Below, one piece after another: positions 14,288 to 24,714 of a DNA stretch of 64,000 nucleotides. Every line of letters begins with the position of its first letter. The stretch's first letter is position 1. A model generated the notes under the pieces. The model searched no databases and was not told the DNA's origin. It saw only the letters and a program-made list of their open reading frames with translations. The translations under genes and the position numbers were made by a program. The DNA is taken from the NCBI RefSeq assembly GCF_003590095.1, contig NC_039479.1:3844001-3908000 (forward strand). The letters are read 5' to 3'. The DNA is from Trichoplusia ni (Eukaryota; Arthropoda; Insecta; Lepidoptera; Noctuidae).

Positions 14288-14715
14288 CTACGAATTATAC
14301 ATGACCGAGTAGATGGTAAAGGATGAAAAACTTGGCCACCATTTAAAATTAAATGTGGTTTGTTTGGTACGAAGGTATTTAAATATATAACCGATTTGAA
14401 AAAAGAGGAGGTTGTCAATTCTCAAATGTTTGTTATATCAGATTATTTTATACTTTAACGTTAAATAGCTGTCATTAAGTCCCAAAAATAAGAAAAAAAT
14501 ATGTAATATTATTAATTTGTACATTATAGAAAAATAGATCATTAACTCAGACAATCAGCTCATATAGCAAGTTTAGATCACCCAGTATTTATTACAATTA
14601 GGCCTACTATAGCAACATCATTTGCTATTTAAAAACCATCCTTATATAAATTTAGATAAGTCACAATGTAAAATGATGGATAACCAGAAAATATGGTTAA
14701 ATATAATACACTTAC

Positions 14716-14854
14716 TCGTAAATGGATTCCTTCTAATATACCGTGAAAATTCTCATTTAAAAAGTAAACACTGAAGCGCGGTTTCCTTTGCATTATTGAT
14801 ATTCTCATTAAGACATCGCCAGCGCTGTTGCAGGTGGTTTGGAAACATTGTATA
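14716..14854 (-). CDS. Candidate internal or first coding exon, minus strand
   Basis: On the minus strand the frame is open from an in-frame TAA near 14857 down to a GTAAG donor (14711-14715). It holds two in-frame methionines, one starting MQRKPRFSVYFLN. The exon's last residues, HGILEGIHLR, run straight into VDLNATLREQQ of the exon at 14195-14287. A possible acceptor, a pyrimidine-rich stretch ending CTTGTAAG, sits at its upstream edge. No domain is recognisable. A third small frame further upstream on the same strand (ATG near 15056, starting MPLGGAAYDLD) could be an earlier exon but has no clear donor. Confidence 0.3.
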
Positions 14855-15138
14855 TCTTACAAGCGGAACCGACAGACGTTGTCCTGCATAACTGTATTAT
14901 TATAATAAAAAGAGATTCAGCAGACAAACTATGTCTTTGTTACCAATAAAAAAAAACATTCAAGGGATAACGAAGAATCTAAGACAAAAATGTTCTATAT
15001 TTTGAAATAATATCATCTCCTGAATCTAAGTCATACGCGGCGCCACCCAAAGGCATAGCGCCATATAGAAATGTATTCAATTCGATCCGATGTATTCAAA
15101 AAGATCAGTAGCATAAACACGTACTATAATTATTTAAT

Positions 15139-15379
15139 ACTAGCTGTTGCCTGCGACTTCGTCGCCGTGGGTAGAAGATGTAAGTTATGATTTATACCTG
15201 CCCTGATTTTTTCACATTTTCCATTGTATATTCGCTTCTTTTAGTCGCAGCGTGATGGTTTATAGCCTAAAGCCTTCCTCGATGAATGGTCTATTCAACA
15301 CAAAAATATTTTTTCAATTTGGAGATTAGCGCGTTCAAACAAACAAACAAACTCTTCAGCTTTATATATTAGTATAGAT
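15139..15379 (+). repeat. Dispersed lepidopteran repeat, copy 1
   Basis: Begins CTAGCTGTTGCCTGCGACTT and ends in a (CAAA)n-rich stretch, CTCTTCAGCTTTATATATTAG. The reverse complement of 38497-38727 has the same start, an internal CACATTTTCCATTGTAT block, GAGATTAGCGCGTTCAAAC and the same end, so the two are one family. I know repeats beginning this way as abundant in Lepidoptera and suspect the tail of an RTE-type LINE or an associated SINE, but the class is not proved here. Confidence 0.7.
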
Positions 15380-15859
15380 GAAAGCTATAGCAAACCACCT
15401 TATAAGCTTAACCTAGAAATAATATCTGATACGACTATTCTAAAAAATAAGTTAATCCGTTTAAACAATTATTCATATAAATAGATTGCATGTCTCACTC
15501 ACCGAGAGAAAATTATACCTAATTACTCATTACCTAGATACTATTTAACCTTACTTATTATTGTGCTGAAGATGATAACACGGTATAATAATATTATATT
15601 CTCTAATGATCAATAATTACCTATTAATTACGGACGTCACTGTCACCTAAGGTTGTCACACAATGTTCCAAGACAGTTAAACAAACCTTTTCCATTTGAC
15701 TAATGTATAAACGAAAAACAAATAGATAGTCTGTGCTCTAACCTGACTTCGGGCCGAATACGTAATCCTTGCTAATTATATTAAAAGTCCCTAATCATCT
15801 CATAATTACATCTGTCCTACGCACTAGACGGCAGATAGTTAAGGGGCGAAATAAAATTC

Positions 15860-15937
15860 GGCCCACGGACTCGGCCCATAGTCTTGGCCCACGAACTCGG
15901 CCTATAGCGTCGGCCCACGAACTCGGCCTTAGATTAA
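15860..15937. repeat. 13-bp minisatellite with alternating units
   Basis: Six consecutive 13-bp units begin GGCCYAY or GGCCTTA. Units 1, 3 and 5 read GGCCCACGRACTC (3 and 5 are identical), while 2, 4 and 6 are divergent (for example GGCCCATAGTCTT, GGCCTATAGCGTC). The array therefore has a 26-bp higher-order period. A chance open frame covers it (15769-15963), which is likely a by-product of a tandem array whose period is not a multiple of three. Confidence 0.8.
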
Positions 15938-16840
15938 AGGCGTTTCTGCCTCTCGGCTCTTAAGTTAAATTACCCTTTTTAGGTCCCGTTAATCTAGGTC
16001 GGATTCATTGTTTAAAGTAATAATGGAAGTTACGGAATGATCAATGAATGTTAATCCCAGTGGGGTGTTAATGCGTGTGGGATACGAGAGCTCGTAAATA
16101 AATCTTGATAAATAACCTTTAAAATGTTTGTTCTTTTACTGAAAATAGAAGTAAATGCTATTAGGCAACAATTTATTTGTTTTTATTAGCAAGATGTTTG
16201 CCGGCTAAATGCAATGGACAGTTACCGTGTTTTTTGTGAACAGCTGATTGTCCAAAGCTGCTATCTTAGATCACGCTGGGAATATGCGTCTCTCATATAA
16301 ATAATAAATAATCATAGCAATAATATACCTAATAGAAATATAAATCTAGTGGCTTCTGTATACTTACAACAAATATTTTTGTTATCCTAAAATGCTCGTT
16401 CCAGAACTCGGTTTTAATGCATGTACGTTTTATGTGAAAACAAGGATTAATAATGTTATTTGAATTATATAAAATATATTTTTGTTTTTATCTGTACGCC
16501 ATAAGTGCATAATATGCAGTACCTATAGGTATCTTAACTTAATATAAACAGTATTTGTTTATGAATAACTTCATTCAAAACATTAATTAAACCCAAGATC
16601 TGATAAAACTAATTACTGTAGGAAATTATTTTTAAATTTAGAGAAGCAACAATGTTAGTCTGCCCCTCCCCTTGGCTTTAACTACGTGAATGATGGAAAT
16701 GTGATTTACTATTTTTTTTATTTCTATGTCTTTTCCTACAGTTCAAGCCATCCCCATAGCAAATATTATTGCAATCTCTACCTAACAGCATACAGAAACA
16801 CAAATACAAGTGCTTTTGTACTTTTAATATTAGTTTCCCC

Positions 16841-16845
16841 TGACG
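16841..16845. repeat. Transib target site duplication, left
   Basis: TGACG immediately precedes the terminal CACGGTG and matches 19845-19849 exactly. Confidence 0.88.
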
Positions 16846-17184
16846 CACGGTGGGCTGAAAATCGGCTTTCATAGACATAGGGATTTAAATTTGAAAGTGC
16901 TTGTTTTTATGCCGGATATCGCTTCTATTAGTGATTACTATGTACGAAAATGAACCCCAGCTAATTCTGCCCAAAATCGAAGGAAATATTAATAATTTAC
17001 GAAAAATTTGTATGAAGCTTGTATGAAAAACCGAATTATTTCCAAAACGGCATGTTTAACCGTAATATCCTTGGAGGTGGTCATAGTGCTAATTATTTAT
17101 GATTTTTTGGTTGCCGATTTAACGAAAAATTTAATGCCGTTTTTTTTTTAAAAATCGTCAAAATATTTTTATTTCTTTTTACAT
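16846..17184 (+). repeat. Transib terminal inverted repeat, left
   Basis: Starts CACGGTGGGCTGAAAATCGG and matches the reverse complement of 19505-19844 with only about five differences by eye, plus a length change in a T run. Similarity stops abruptly just after TTTTTACAT. High identity implies recent origin or gene conversion. Confidence 0.88.
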
Positions 17185-17282
17185 AAGAAACGATTTCTTT
17201 TATTGTGTACAGCCTTTTAAGTACACGTAACATAAAATACCATCCGTCCTATATTTCCGAAGAAGTTGCCAGAGGTTTATAG

Positions 17283-17651
17283 TACACCCACACGTTCGCA
17301 GTTAGAAGAATTCTTCAAAGCCTTTCTAACGAAGAGCACAGCAAGCAGTTGAAGTTGATATCCAAGTGGGGATTTGATGGTGCTTCTAACCAAAGCCGAT
17401 ACAAGCAGAAAATAGAGGGTGAGGAAGACGGCTCGAGCATTTTCATGACATCCTTGGTGCCACTAAAACTGACAGATGGAGACAGCATCTTATGGACGAA
17501 CCCAAAACCATGCTCAGTTTTGTATTGTCGTCCAGTTCAGTTTACTTTTGTAAAGGAGAGTGAAGCAGTTGTCTTAAATCTGAAAAAACAAATGGATGAA
17601 GAAATAGGCCTGTTGACAAAATTTGGAAATATGTTTAAAACTATAGTTTAG
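17283..17651 (+). pseudogene. Transib transposase fragment (first catalytic Asp)
   Basis: The frame is open from just after a TAG at 17280-17282 to a TAG at 17649-17651. It reads YTHTFAVRRIL and then KWGFDGASNQSRYKQK followed by IFMTSLVPLKL. The Asp of WGFDG (17376-17378) corresponds to the first catalytic Asp of Transib and to RAG1 Asp600. There is no good ATG; the preceding part of the protein, which should be a few hundred residues, is absent, and the left TIR ends only 100 bp upstream. The fragment ends at FKTIV, where related proteins continue, so the stop or the junction at 17652 marks a disruption or an exon end. The product is not expected to be active. Confidence 0.8.
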
Positions 17652-18300
17652 TATCTATTTTACCCCAAAAATATAATATTTTTATAAAAATATGCGTTTT
17701 ACGTATTTATTTTGCGTTTATAAAAATTAATTTCAAATTGACATTTGAAAAGGCCAAGACTGTCATGGCCTCTTGAATGACGTCACACCTCGCGAAACAT
17801 TGGAGTTTGTATATGTTAGTCAAGGAGATTTTTTAACAAATAATGCATTCCTCTTATTATAAATACTGTGCTTTGGTAAATCCTGATTCCATTATGTATG
17901 ACACAAACTTTCTATCAATCAACTTAATTAACAACAATAAATTGCTAAGAAAACAAACTAAAAGCACATAAAATAAACTGATCACTTCGGACGAAAATGA
18001 CAATTGATTGACACTCTATTGAAAGTGACAGCTACAACATTGTTTTGCGAGGCGTGACGTCACTCATCTCTGATTGGTGTTTGAAGTCACGTGGTTGAAT
18101 GCCTAATTTTACTGATTTTAATTTCCAAAAATATTATTAATCGTATATTATTTTAATAAAAATAATATTTTTTCATTTACTGCATATCATGATTAATCAT
18201 TAGGAAGTCTAAGCCACCCGATTTATTCTTAGTGGAAACAGGCCTATTGAGGCCCTTATCCCCACGGAGTGCAATAATAGTAATAGGGTGACTCATCAGC
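17652..18300. other. Insertion or intron splitting the Transib transposase
   Basis: About 650 bp of AT-rich, non-coding sequence separates the two conserved transposase blocks, which in relatives are nearly adjacent. Inside is an inverted repeat, 17778-17803 against 18037-18062, beginning TGACGTCACRCCTCGCRAAACA, with arms about 285 bp apart overall. This may be a nested MITE. No clear target duplication or strong splice sites were found, so MITE, intron and unrelated filler remain possible. Confidence 0.45.
17778..18062. mobile_element. Possible nested MITE with TGACGTCA ends
   Basis: Left end TGACGTCACACCTCGCGAAA, right end (reverse complement) TGACGTCACGCCTCGCAAAA: about 20 bp of near-perfect terminal inverted repeat. 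Both ends contain a full CRE palindrome. Flanking bases do not form an obvious duplication, so the exact ends are uncertain. Confidence 0.4.
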
Positions 18301-18302
18301 TA

Positions 18303-19255
18303 ATGATGACGATGATCGACGCTAAAGTCTGCACTTACTGTGCTTAGCAAAGCCTACAGAAATGAACCGCATAGATGCTGTGCGATCAAAAATTGTGTGT
18401 TCTGACATGTATGAATTTGGCTTGTCATCCCTACACGCCCGTATAAATTGTATGGAATTTCTATTACACATTGCATACAGGCTTGACTTCAAACGGTGGG
18501 CAGCGAGAAGTGATGAGCACAAAGAAATGCTACAGACAAGGAAGAAAGTAATACAAAATAAATTCAAAGATGAGCTCCATCTTTTAATTGAAATAGTAAA
18601 ACAAGGCTCGGGAACCACCAATGACGGGAAAACTGCAAGAAAATTCTTAGAGTGTCCTAACAAAACCGCAGCCATAACCGGTTTGGATGAAGACCTCATC
18701 AAAAGATTTGCTGTAATTTTAAAAGCATCTGGAGAGCAGGTTGATATAATAAAATTTAGAGATTATGCCCACAAAACAGCAGAAAAGTACGTATTATTGT
18801 ACGACTGGTACTACATGTCGTCAACGGTTCATAAATTATTAATCCATGGGGCTGACATAATCGAAAAAAATAATATTGTGCCGATTGGGACTCTCTCGGA
18901 AGAAGCCTCAGAGTCTCGAAACAAAGATTTTAGGAGGTTTCGAGAACATCATTCGCGAAAAAGAAGCAGGTAGGATTCCAATCAGGACATTTTAACTATG
19001 CTTGTTGTTTCTTCGGATCCTTTGCTAAGTGCAAAAAGGCCTAAGTTAAATGCCAAGAAAAAGCAGAGCTTTTTTGCTGAAACTCTCGACCTAATTCAAT
19101 GTCAGGAAACTGAGTTCGATTTTTGGATATATCCAATCTGGATGCTGACTCAGAATTGGAGTCTGACAACGAGAGTGACAGGGAAAATATGTAGAAAAAT
19201 TATATATGTACATATTAGTAAATTTTTATTTGAATGTGTTCGGGTTCTTTTGTAA
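18303..19255 (+). pseudogene. Transib transposase C-terminal part (second Asp and Glu), broken
   Basis: The first block reads MMTMIDAKVCTYCA, with an Asp at 18318-18320 just before a CxxC pair, matching the position of RAG1 Asp708 and its zinc ligands. A frameshift at about 18341-18347 then moves to the frame AKPTEMNRID. This continues through LSSLHARINCMEFLLHIAYR, KQGSGTTNDGKTARKF, WYYMSSTVHKLLIHG and SEEASESRNKDFRRFREHHS. The Glu of SESRNK (18911-18913) aligns with RAG1 Glu962. A single in-frame TAG at 18971-18973 interrupts it, after which the same frame continues with MLVVSSDPLL to 19255. Loss of function is recent-looking: one shift, one stop and a missing N-terminus. Confidence 0.82.
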
Positions 19256-19504
19256 TATTTAATGATATATTGTCTTTTTTTTACAAATGCTTAGTAATAA
19301 TTCCTAAAATTAAATTATTTTGTATATAATATAACTTACCTAAAGAAGAGTTTGATAATGTGGTTTTTTTTATTATTTAAATTAGTAAACATGTGTTAAA
19401 AAACAGCATTTTTTTATTTTATTGTTCTTTTTTTGTTTGTTGTTAATAGATGGGTTAATATAATATCGAAATTTTCATCTTTGACACTAAAAGGGGTCGT
19501 TTCA

Positions 19505-19844
19505 CATGTAAAAATAAATAAAAATATTTTGACGATTTTTAAAAAAAAAACGGCATTAAATTTTTCGTTAAATCGGCAACCAAAAAAACATAAATAATTA
19601 GCACTATGACCACCTCCAAGGATATTACGGTTAAACATGCCGTTTTGGAAATAATTCGATTTTTCATACAAGCTTCATACAATTTTTTCGTAAATTATTA
19701 ATATTTCCTTCGATTTTGGGCAGAATTAGCTGGGGTTCATTTTCGTACATAGTTATCACTAATAGAAGCGATATCCGGCATAAAAACAAGCACTTTCAAA
19801 TTTAAATCCCTATGTCTATGAAAGCCGATTTTCAGCCCACCGTG
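19505..19844 (-). repeat. Transib terminal inverted repeat, right
   Basis: Inverted partner of 16846-17184, ending CCACCGTG at 19844. It lies wholly downstream of the transposase frame, so it is probably the original right end; the left arm may be a copy of it. Confidence 0.88.
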
Positions 19845-19849
19845 TGACG
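19845..19849. repeat. Transib target site duplication, right
   Basis: TGACG immediately after the terminal CCGTG, identical to 16841-16845. Confidence 0.88.
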
Positions 19850-20432
19850 CCATGTTTACATTTAAATTTTATTTAAATGTAATTTATTTAATTGGAAAAA
19901 TTGTAGACCCGTTGGGCATGGGCACGGCAAAAGGAGGGAGCAGGGCCTAATTCCACTATTTGGCCAATAAATGAATGTAAATTGCATTAAATTGGCACTA
20001 TCCGTATACATTCTCCTAAGCAGTTGGCCAACACAATAATACGAAGAGTGTCAAATTTAATCCAATTTGGCCCATGAATGTTACAAAGATAAATAAATTA
20101 AAGCAACTACATTATTAATGTAAATAAATTATCAGTTACATATAATCACGCCGAAATGTTGGCCAAATGGTACAGAGGGCGGTCATCCACGTCTCATAAA
20201 TATTAAACAAAATATTACGAGTATAGGCCAAGGCCGTGCGCAAGCGCAGCGCCTTCCTTCCGGTGTCTTACGAATGTTATCGAAATTAATACTTGTAAGT
20301 GTGAGGACAAGTTTATACGGGATTTTTTAATCTGAGATCATAAATAATGTGATTTGTTGTTTGTTTGACAAGCGGTAATTTGTTTATTTTTAACTGAGTT
20401 AATTACCTACATGTTGAGGATGCAGTCCTACG

Positions 20433-20690
20433 GAATCGCTTTATTGCTCCGTACTTAAAGGGTCAAAGCGAAACCTTATTAGTGAGGCTCGGCTGTCCGT
20501 CCGTCTGTAGGCTATATCTCATAAACCGCGGTATCTAGACAGTTGAAATTTTTCACAGCTGATGTATTACTGCTGCCGCTACAACTGCCAATCAGGGTTG
20601 ACCATCAGATGTAATGGCTATAAATTTGTATCTTTCTATTTGTACACAAGTCTGACTCGCACTTGACCGATTCTCAATCTTTTATTTTTT
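20433..20690 (+). repeat. Dispersed repeat family R, copy 1
   Basis: Contains GGCTGTCCGTCCGTCTG, CTATATCTCATAAACCG, CAGTTGAAATTTTTCACAG and later GTCTGACTCGCACTTGACCG. These blocks occur in the same order at 27108, 48838 and 55145, and the tail also at 25024. This family is common in Lepidoptera in my experience; its class is not evident from this window. Confidence 0.7.
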
Positions 20691-22229
20691 AAACTGTTCT
20701 ATTATTAATTGCGATGAAAAACAATCATATTATGAATTTAGAAAAGTGGAGACATTATTATAGGTATTTAGTAATTTACTCCATAACACAATAACTAAAC
20801 GGATATGAACGAATTAAATTCTGTAGTTTTGACCTAATCATACATAGTTAGGTGGTCAACACGATTCCAGCTAGGAAATTTATAATAAAAACACCAACAT
20901 TATAGCAAATTGTTGTCAATTTTCAACATAAATTATACGCAATCACAATTACTGTGCAATTCGGGTTTCGTGTACTTTTATTACCTACATGTAACATGGA
21001 TTCAGTTACAATGTTGTAAAACATTGATGTGTGACCGGTAACATTTAAAATAGAGCTTTGTCAATCAAAGTAAATAACCTCCTACAAAAAAAAGAAAAAA
21101 CTACGTTATGCAAATTTTGGTCAACTGGTCTTCTTTTTTGGTCAGCTTTAAACCCTGACACCAGGTTTGGTGCCAAACTCGGCCTTTGATGTAGCTTAAC
21201 ACAACCTTGAAAAATTGCTGGTTGCCGCATAATGTTTTCTTGAAGAAGATTCCCAGTTCACAGTTGATAACAATTTTATATGAAAAATGGCATTTTTTAT
21301 ACAATTGACTGTTTTTTTTGATTACTACAAATGTATTACTTAATATATGACTTGCGTCTGTTTCCACACGTCTTATACTCATACTTATTTTTATCATTGA
21401 AAACCCTTTAATCACCGTTAGTTAAACCAGTTTAAGATGACCTCAAAATAAACTGCCTTAGATAAAAAATATTGCTCAAATAACTTCAAACCAGTTTTCG
21501 TTTTTATTTGTTGAATAATTTCAAACGGAAGCACGATTAATTATATGTTTATCATATTATCGATAAAAATGTTACCGATAATAATTTGGCTTTTATATAT
21601 GTAGAACGATTTCCCTATTCTGTTTTAAACTAATTAAGACCGTAACATATATATACAACACAGTTTTACTCAAACAATAGGATATTTGACAAAAAAAAAA
21701 CTGTTTAGTCACGTTTAGACACGAACACACTCCGACAGGATATGTTGCCCATCTTCTATAGTGACACAAGCGTCACAATTGGGAGAATTGACTTTGCGCA
21801 TCATAAATCCAAAGCTAAATATTGTAATTAAAATAAAAATACATATCCAATCTATTTACAATTCTGACGGTCTAAGGATTTGTATTATTAAATTTAGTCA
21901 CATACCCTCTTCGACTATGATGGTAACCAGGAACGGGCTTAGTTATCTTCCCTGAGGCCACTTGATTAAGTCTGAAACCTAACCTAGCCAATGTATTTGC
22001 TATGCAGACTCTGGATGGCAACTAGACGTATTAATACGTAGTTATAAATACCTATATAGTATTGGTGCTATCTGTGTCTGATGATCTGATCTCACTTCGG
22101 TCGTGACAAACGGTTTTGACATCCCATCGGACTGTGAGGGAACAAAGACTGTGCATGTGTTAGCTCCAACGCTTGTGCAGAATAAAATATCCTAGGCAGC
22201 AGATTGACCGTTAGGATAAGTATTAACTG

Positions 22230-22398
22230 TCAATATCACCACGCCAAACCCGCAGTGTGCGTAGTGTCACGGGTTCGATCCCCGCGTAGGAGAAGCATTT
22301 TCAACTGGGTGCCTTTGTGCATATGCCTTAAAAGTTTGGGAAACCCCCGCAATACAAACATTTAATTCCTTAGTGCAAGAATCGTTATAAAAAAAACA
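22230..22398 (+). mobile_element. tRNA-derived SINE, copy 1
   Basis: Pol III B box GGGTTCGATCC at 22271-22281, preceded by a decayed A-box region and followed by a body ending GAAACCCCCGC...TTCCTTAGTGCAAGAATCG and a short A-rich tail. It shares head and body with the copy at 23572-23752. Confidence 0.75.
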
Positions 22399-22764
22399 GA
22401 ACTCCAAGTACATGGAAATAGAGATGTCTCTTAAACGTGTCTCCAATGCATTAACATTTAACGTTTATCTGAAACGAGCAGTTTAGTGTCATAGTTTAAA
22501 CAAACAACATAAGTGTCACTAAAACTAAGCAAACTAATTACTGTAATAAGTTTGTAATTATGTATTTGTAATTACGTATAATATGTCACTTGCTCACACG
22601 CCGCGCTTCGCTCGGTAGCTATTATATTATTGTTTATACTAATATGACCTGGAATGATAGCTTTATGTACTGATTAGGTAGACGCTAAAACGAAGAAGCA
22701 TTATAAGAACATAAATATACTAATATTATGTTGTTTGTAATCAAAGTGCAACATGACACGAATA

Positions 22765-22850
22765 TACGGATAGCCGAGTGGTTGAGGTCACCAAGCCAAA
22801 ATCACTGTACGCGAAGTGTCGCGGGTTCGATCCCTACATAGGTATACACA
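22765..22850 (+). mobile_element. tRNA-derived SINE, copy 2 (head only)
   Basis: ACGGATAGCCGAGTGGTTGA (A box) and GGGTTCGATCC (B box, 22823-22833) at normal spacing. The body seen in the sister copies is missing, so this is a 3'-truncated copy. Confidence 0.75.
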
Positions 22851-23571
22851 TAAAACATCTAAGCATCATTTCTTTGACCTTTTGTTTTTTTTCTGTTATA
22901 ATGTCAACTACTAGCCCTTGTAAATTAAGTACGATTGCATTACATTGATCAAGTTACCTACCTAAAAAATAATGAGAAAATACAAAATGTATAAAAAACA
23001 TTTCAAAATAAAACAAAATAAGAACATAAACCAGCTCCAAACCATTCAACCAACTTACTTCAAACTCAATAATACTCTTCAAATAGAAATAAGTCTTAAT
23101 GTGTAGCGAACATTTACAGCAACCGTTATCCCACATTCATAGGTGTTTGCATGCAGCCTAACGACTTGTAAAACCATCATGTAAATGAGCCATGTAATGT
23201 TCCTAGCAGCACGGAAGAGTTCCATGTACAAAGGTTCCGTGCAAAACATACACACAGCCTAATGGAACATAATGTAGCTATTGTTTAGAATTGAAGGACA
23301 TATTTTGAGTACGCTAAATGACCAATTAAGATCTGAAAGTGAGTAAAGCAATACACATGCTTTTAAACGTAGACATATCTGTGTACTACTTATTTGGGAA
23401 TGGAAATGAACTCATTTTTCCAAGAAAGCAATTTTCCAAATATTCTACAAAGAAACACAAAGAACAAAAACTCCTCTTGCATAAAAAATACTCCTCTTTT
23501 TATATTTTGGTACTGAAATATTGTTATAATAATTATATTGTCCCCATGTTTTTTAACTACATTACCTCATG

Positions 23572-23752
23572 CACGGATAGCCGAGTGGTTAAGGTCACCA
23601 CCCTAAACCCACTGAGCGCAACGTATTGCGGCTTTGATCCCCGCGTAGGACAAAAAAATTATATGTTTCACGACTTGAATGTTCGTGAAACCCCCCGCGA
23701 CACAAGGATTAAGTTTCTTAGTGCAGGAGTCGGTTTTTTTAATAATAATTAA
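23572..23752 (+). mobile_element. tRNA-derived SINE, copy 3, nearly full length
   Basis: A box TAGCCGAGTGGTTAAGG, B box GGCTTTGATCC (23630-23640), then the body TTCACGACTTGAATGTTCG...CTTAGTGCAGGAGTCG and a TAATAATAATTAAA tail. The B box has lost the canonical GGTTCGA core, so it is probably not transcribed now. Confidence 0.78.
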
Positions 23753-24375
23753 AAAGCATACTCAACCATATTCCCAAAACACAGTACAATATCTACAATA
23801 CATTCACTGAGTACTGTATTAAGATATTCTAATTGAATTAAGAATATTAGAAACTGTCTAAGTTTGTCTGTCTGTGCGATATGCAGAGTGAGAAAGCATT
23901 AGTCCAAACTTTGTTCACTGCTTAAGTAATTAGCTAGACTGAGTACAGACTACTGTACTATAGAATAATAGCTTTCGTTACATTGTTTTACCGAGAAAAA
24001 CATACCATTTATTTAAAGTCGATGGTATGTTTATCTTGATGATTTTTTTATTGCACCAAATGACAGCTATTCCATTTAAAAATTATGAAAAAATCAACAA
24101 AATCTTAAAGTTCTGGAGTTAAATTAAGAAAACCCATAAGAATTGAGAAACTACACTTTTTGAAGTCAGTTAAAAATGCAAGAATTATTATTATGTACTG
24201 CAATACATAAAACATTTTTTTTCTAATGCAGCAAAAGGATTTCCCTTAGTAAACTAACAATTTCATAATTTTAGATTTCATAGATTAGAATCAACTCATA
24301 CAAAAACTTTAAGCCAATCAAATAATAAGACGTGTCATGATGGAATGAACGAATTTATACTCTTGGTCAGGGACC

Positions 24376-24440
24376 CCTATAACTTAGTTGATAAATCGAC
24401 TAGCGCGTATAGTCGCAAGTTCGATTCCTATCTAACGTCG
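24376..24440 (+). mobile_element. tRNA-like SINE fragment, second family
   Basis: AACTTAGTTGATAAATCGAC resembles an A-box region and AGTTCGATTCC a B box, followed by TATCTAACGTCGATTTTTTT. The head and the TATCT...ATTTTTTT tail resemble 55925-56020. Confidence 0.55.
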
Positions 24441-24692
24441 ATTTTTTTCGCTGTATTATTTGTATTTCATTACAAACTCAAATCTTGAACACATAAACTG
24501 TAAAAACTATTTCGATTCTTACATCTTCGAAAAAATATCGATCAATATGTCCGTTGCATTGGAGTCGAATTCGAAACCAAAAAGTATACCAGCTTCAGAT
24601 GACTAGTCCCCTTTGTGTCACAGCATGATATCACCATAACACAATACAGTATAACCGTATAAAGATCTAAATCATTTCAGTACATGCACTCA

Positions 24693-24714
24693 CAATACAC
24701 ACACACATACACAG
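24693..24714. repeat. (CA)n microsatellite
   Basis: Short interrupted run ACACACACACATACACA. Confidence 0.7.

Larger units (their letters stand above)
16846..19844 (+). mobile_element. Transib DNA transposon with long TIRs, broken
   Basis: The element is 2,999 bp and flanked on both sides by the 5-bp duplication TGACG (16841-16845 and 19845-19849). Transib elements make 5-bp, GC-rich duplications and have ends resembling the RAG recombination heptamer; here both ends read CACGGTG. The interior encodes fragments of a RAG1-related transposase on the + strand. The terminal inverted repeats are about 340 bp, far longer than the few tens of bp I know for the superfamily. The N-terminal coding part is missing and the left repeat stands in its place. 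The transposase carries an insertion or intron, a frameshift and an in-frame stop, so the copy should be non-autonomous, but its ends look intact. Confidence 0.88.

Noticed and set aside
18322..18702. 126-codon minus-strand frame in the Transib
   Set aside because: Antisense to the conserved transposase block with catalytic Glu; no independent motif.
22765..22850. Functional tRNA gene
   Set aside because: A and B boxes are present, but no closed acceptor stem or coherent anticodon arm is evident and sister copies carry the same SINE body; better explained as a SINE head.
23339..23752. 137-codon open frame as a host gene
   Set aside because: Its C-terminal half is simply the translated SINE at 23572-23752 and the rest is low-complexity AT-rich coding by chance.
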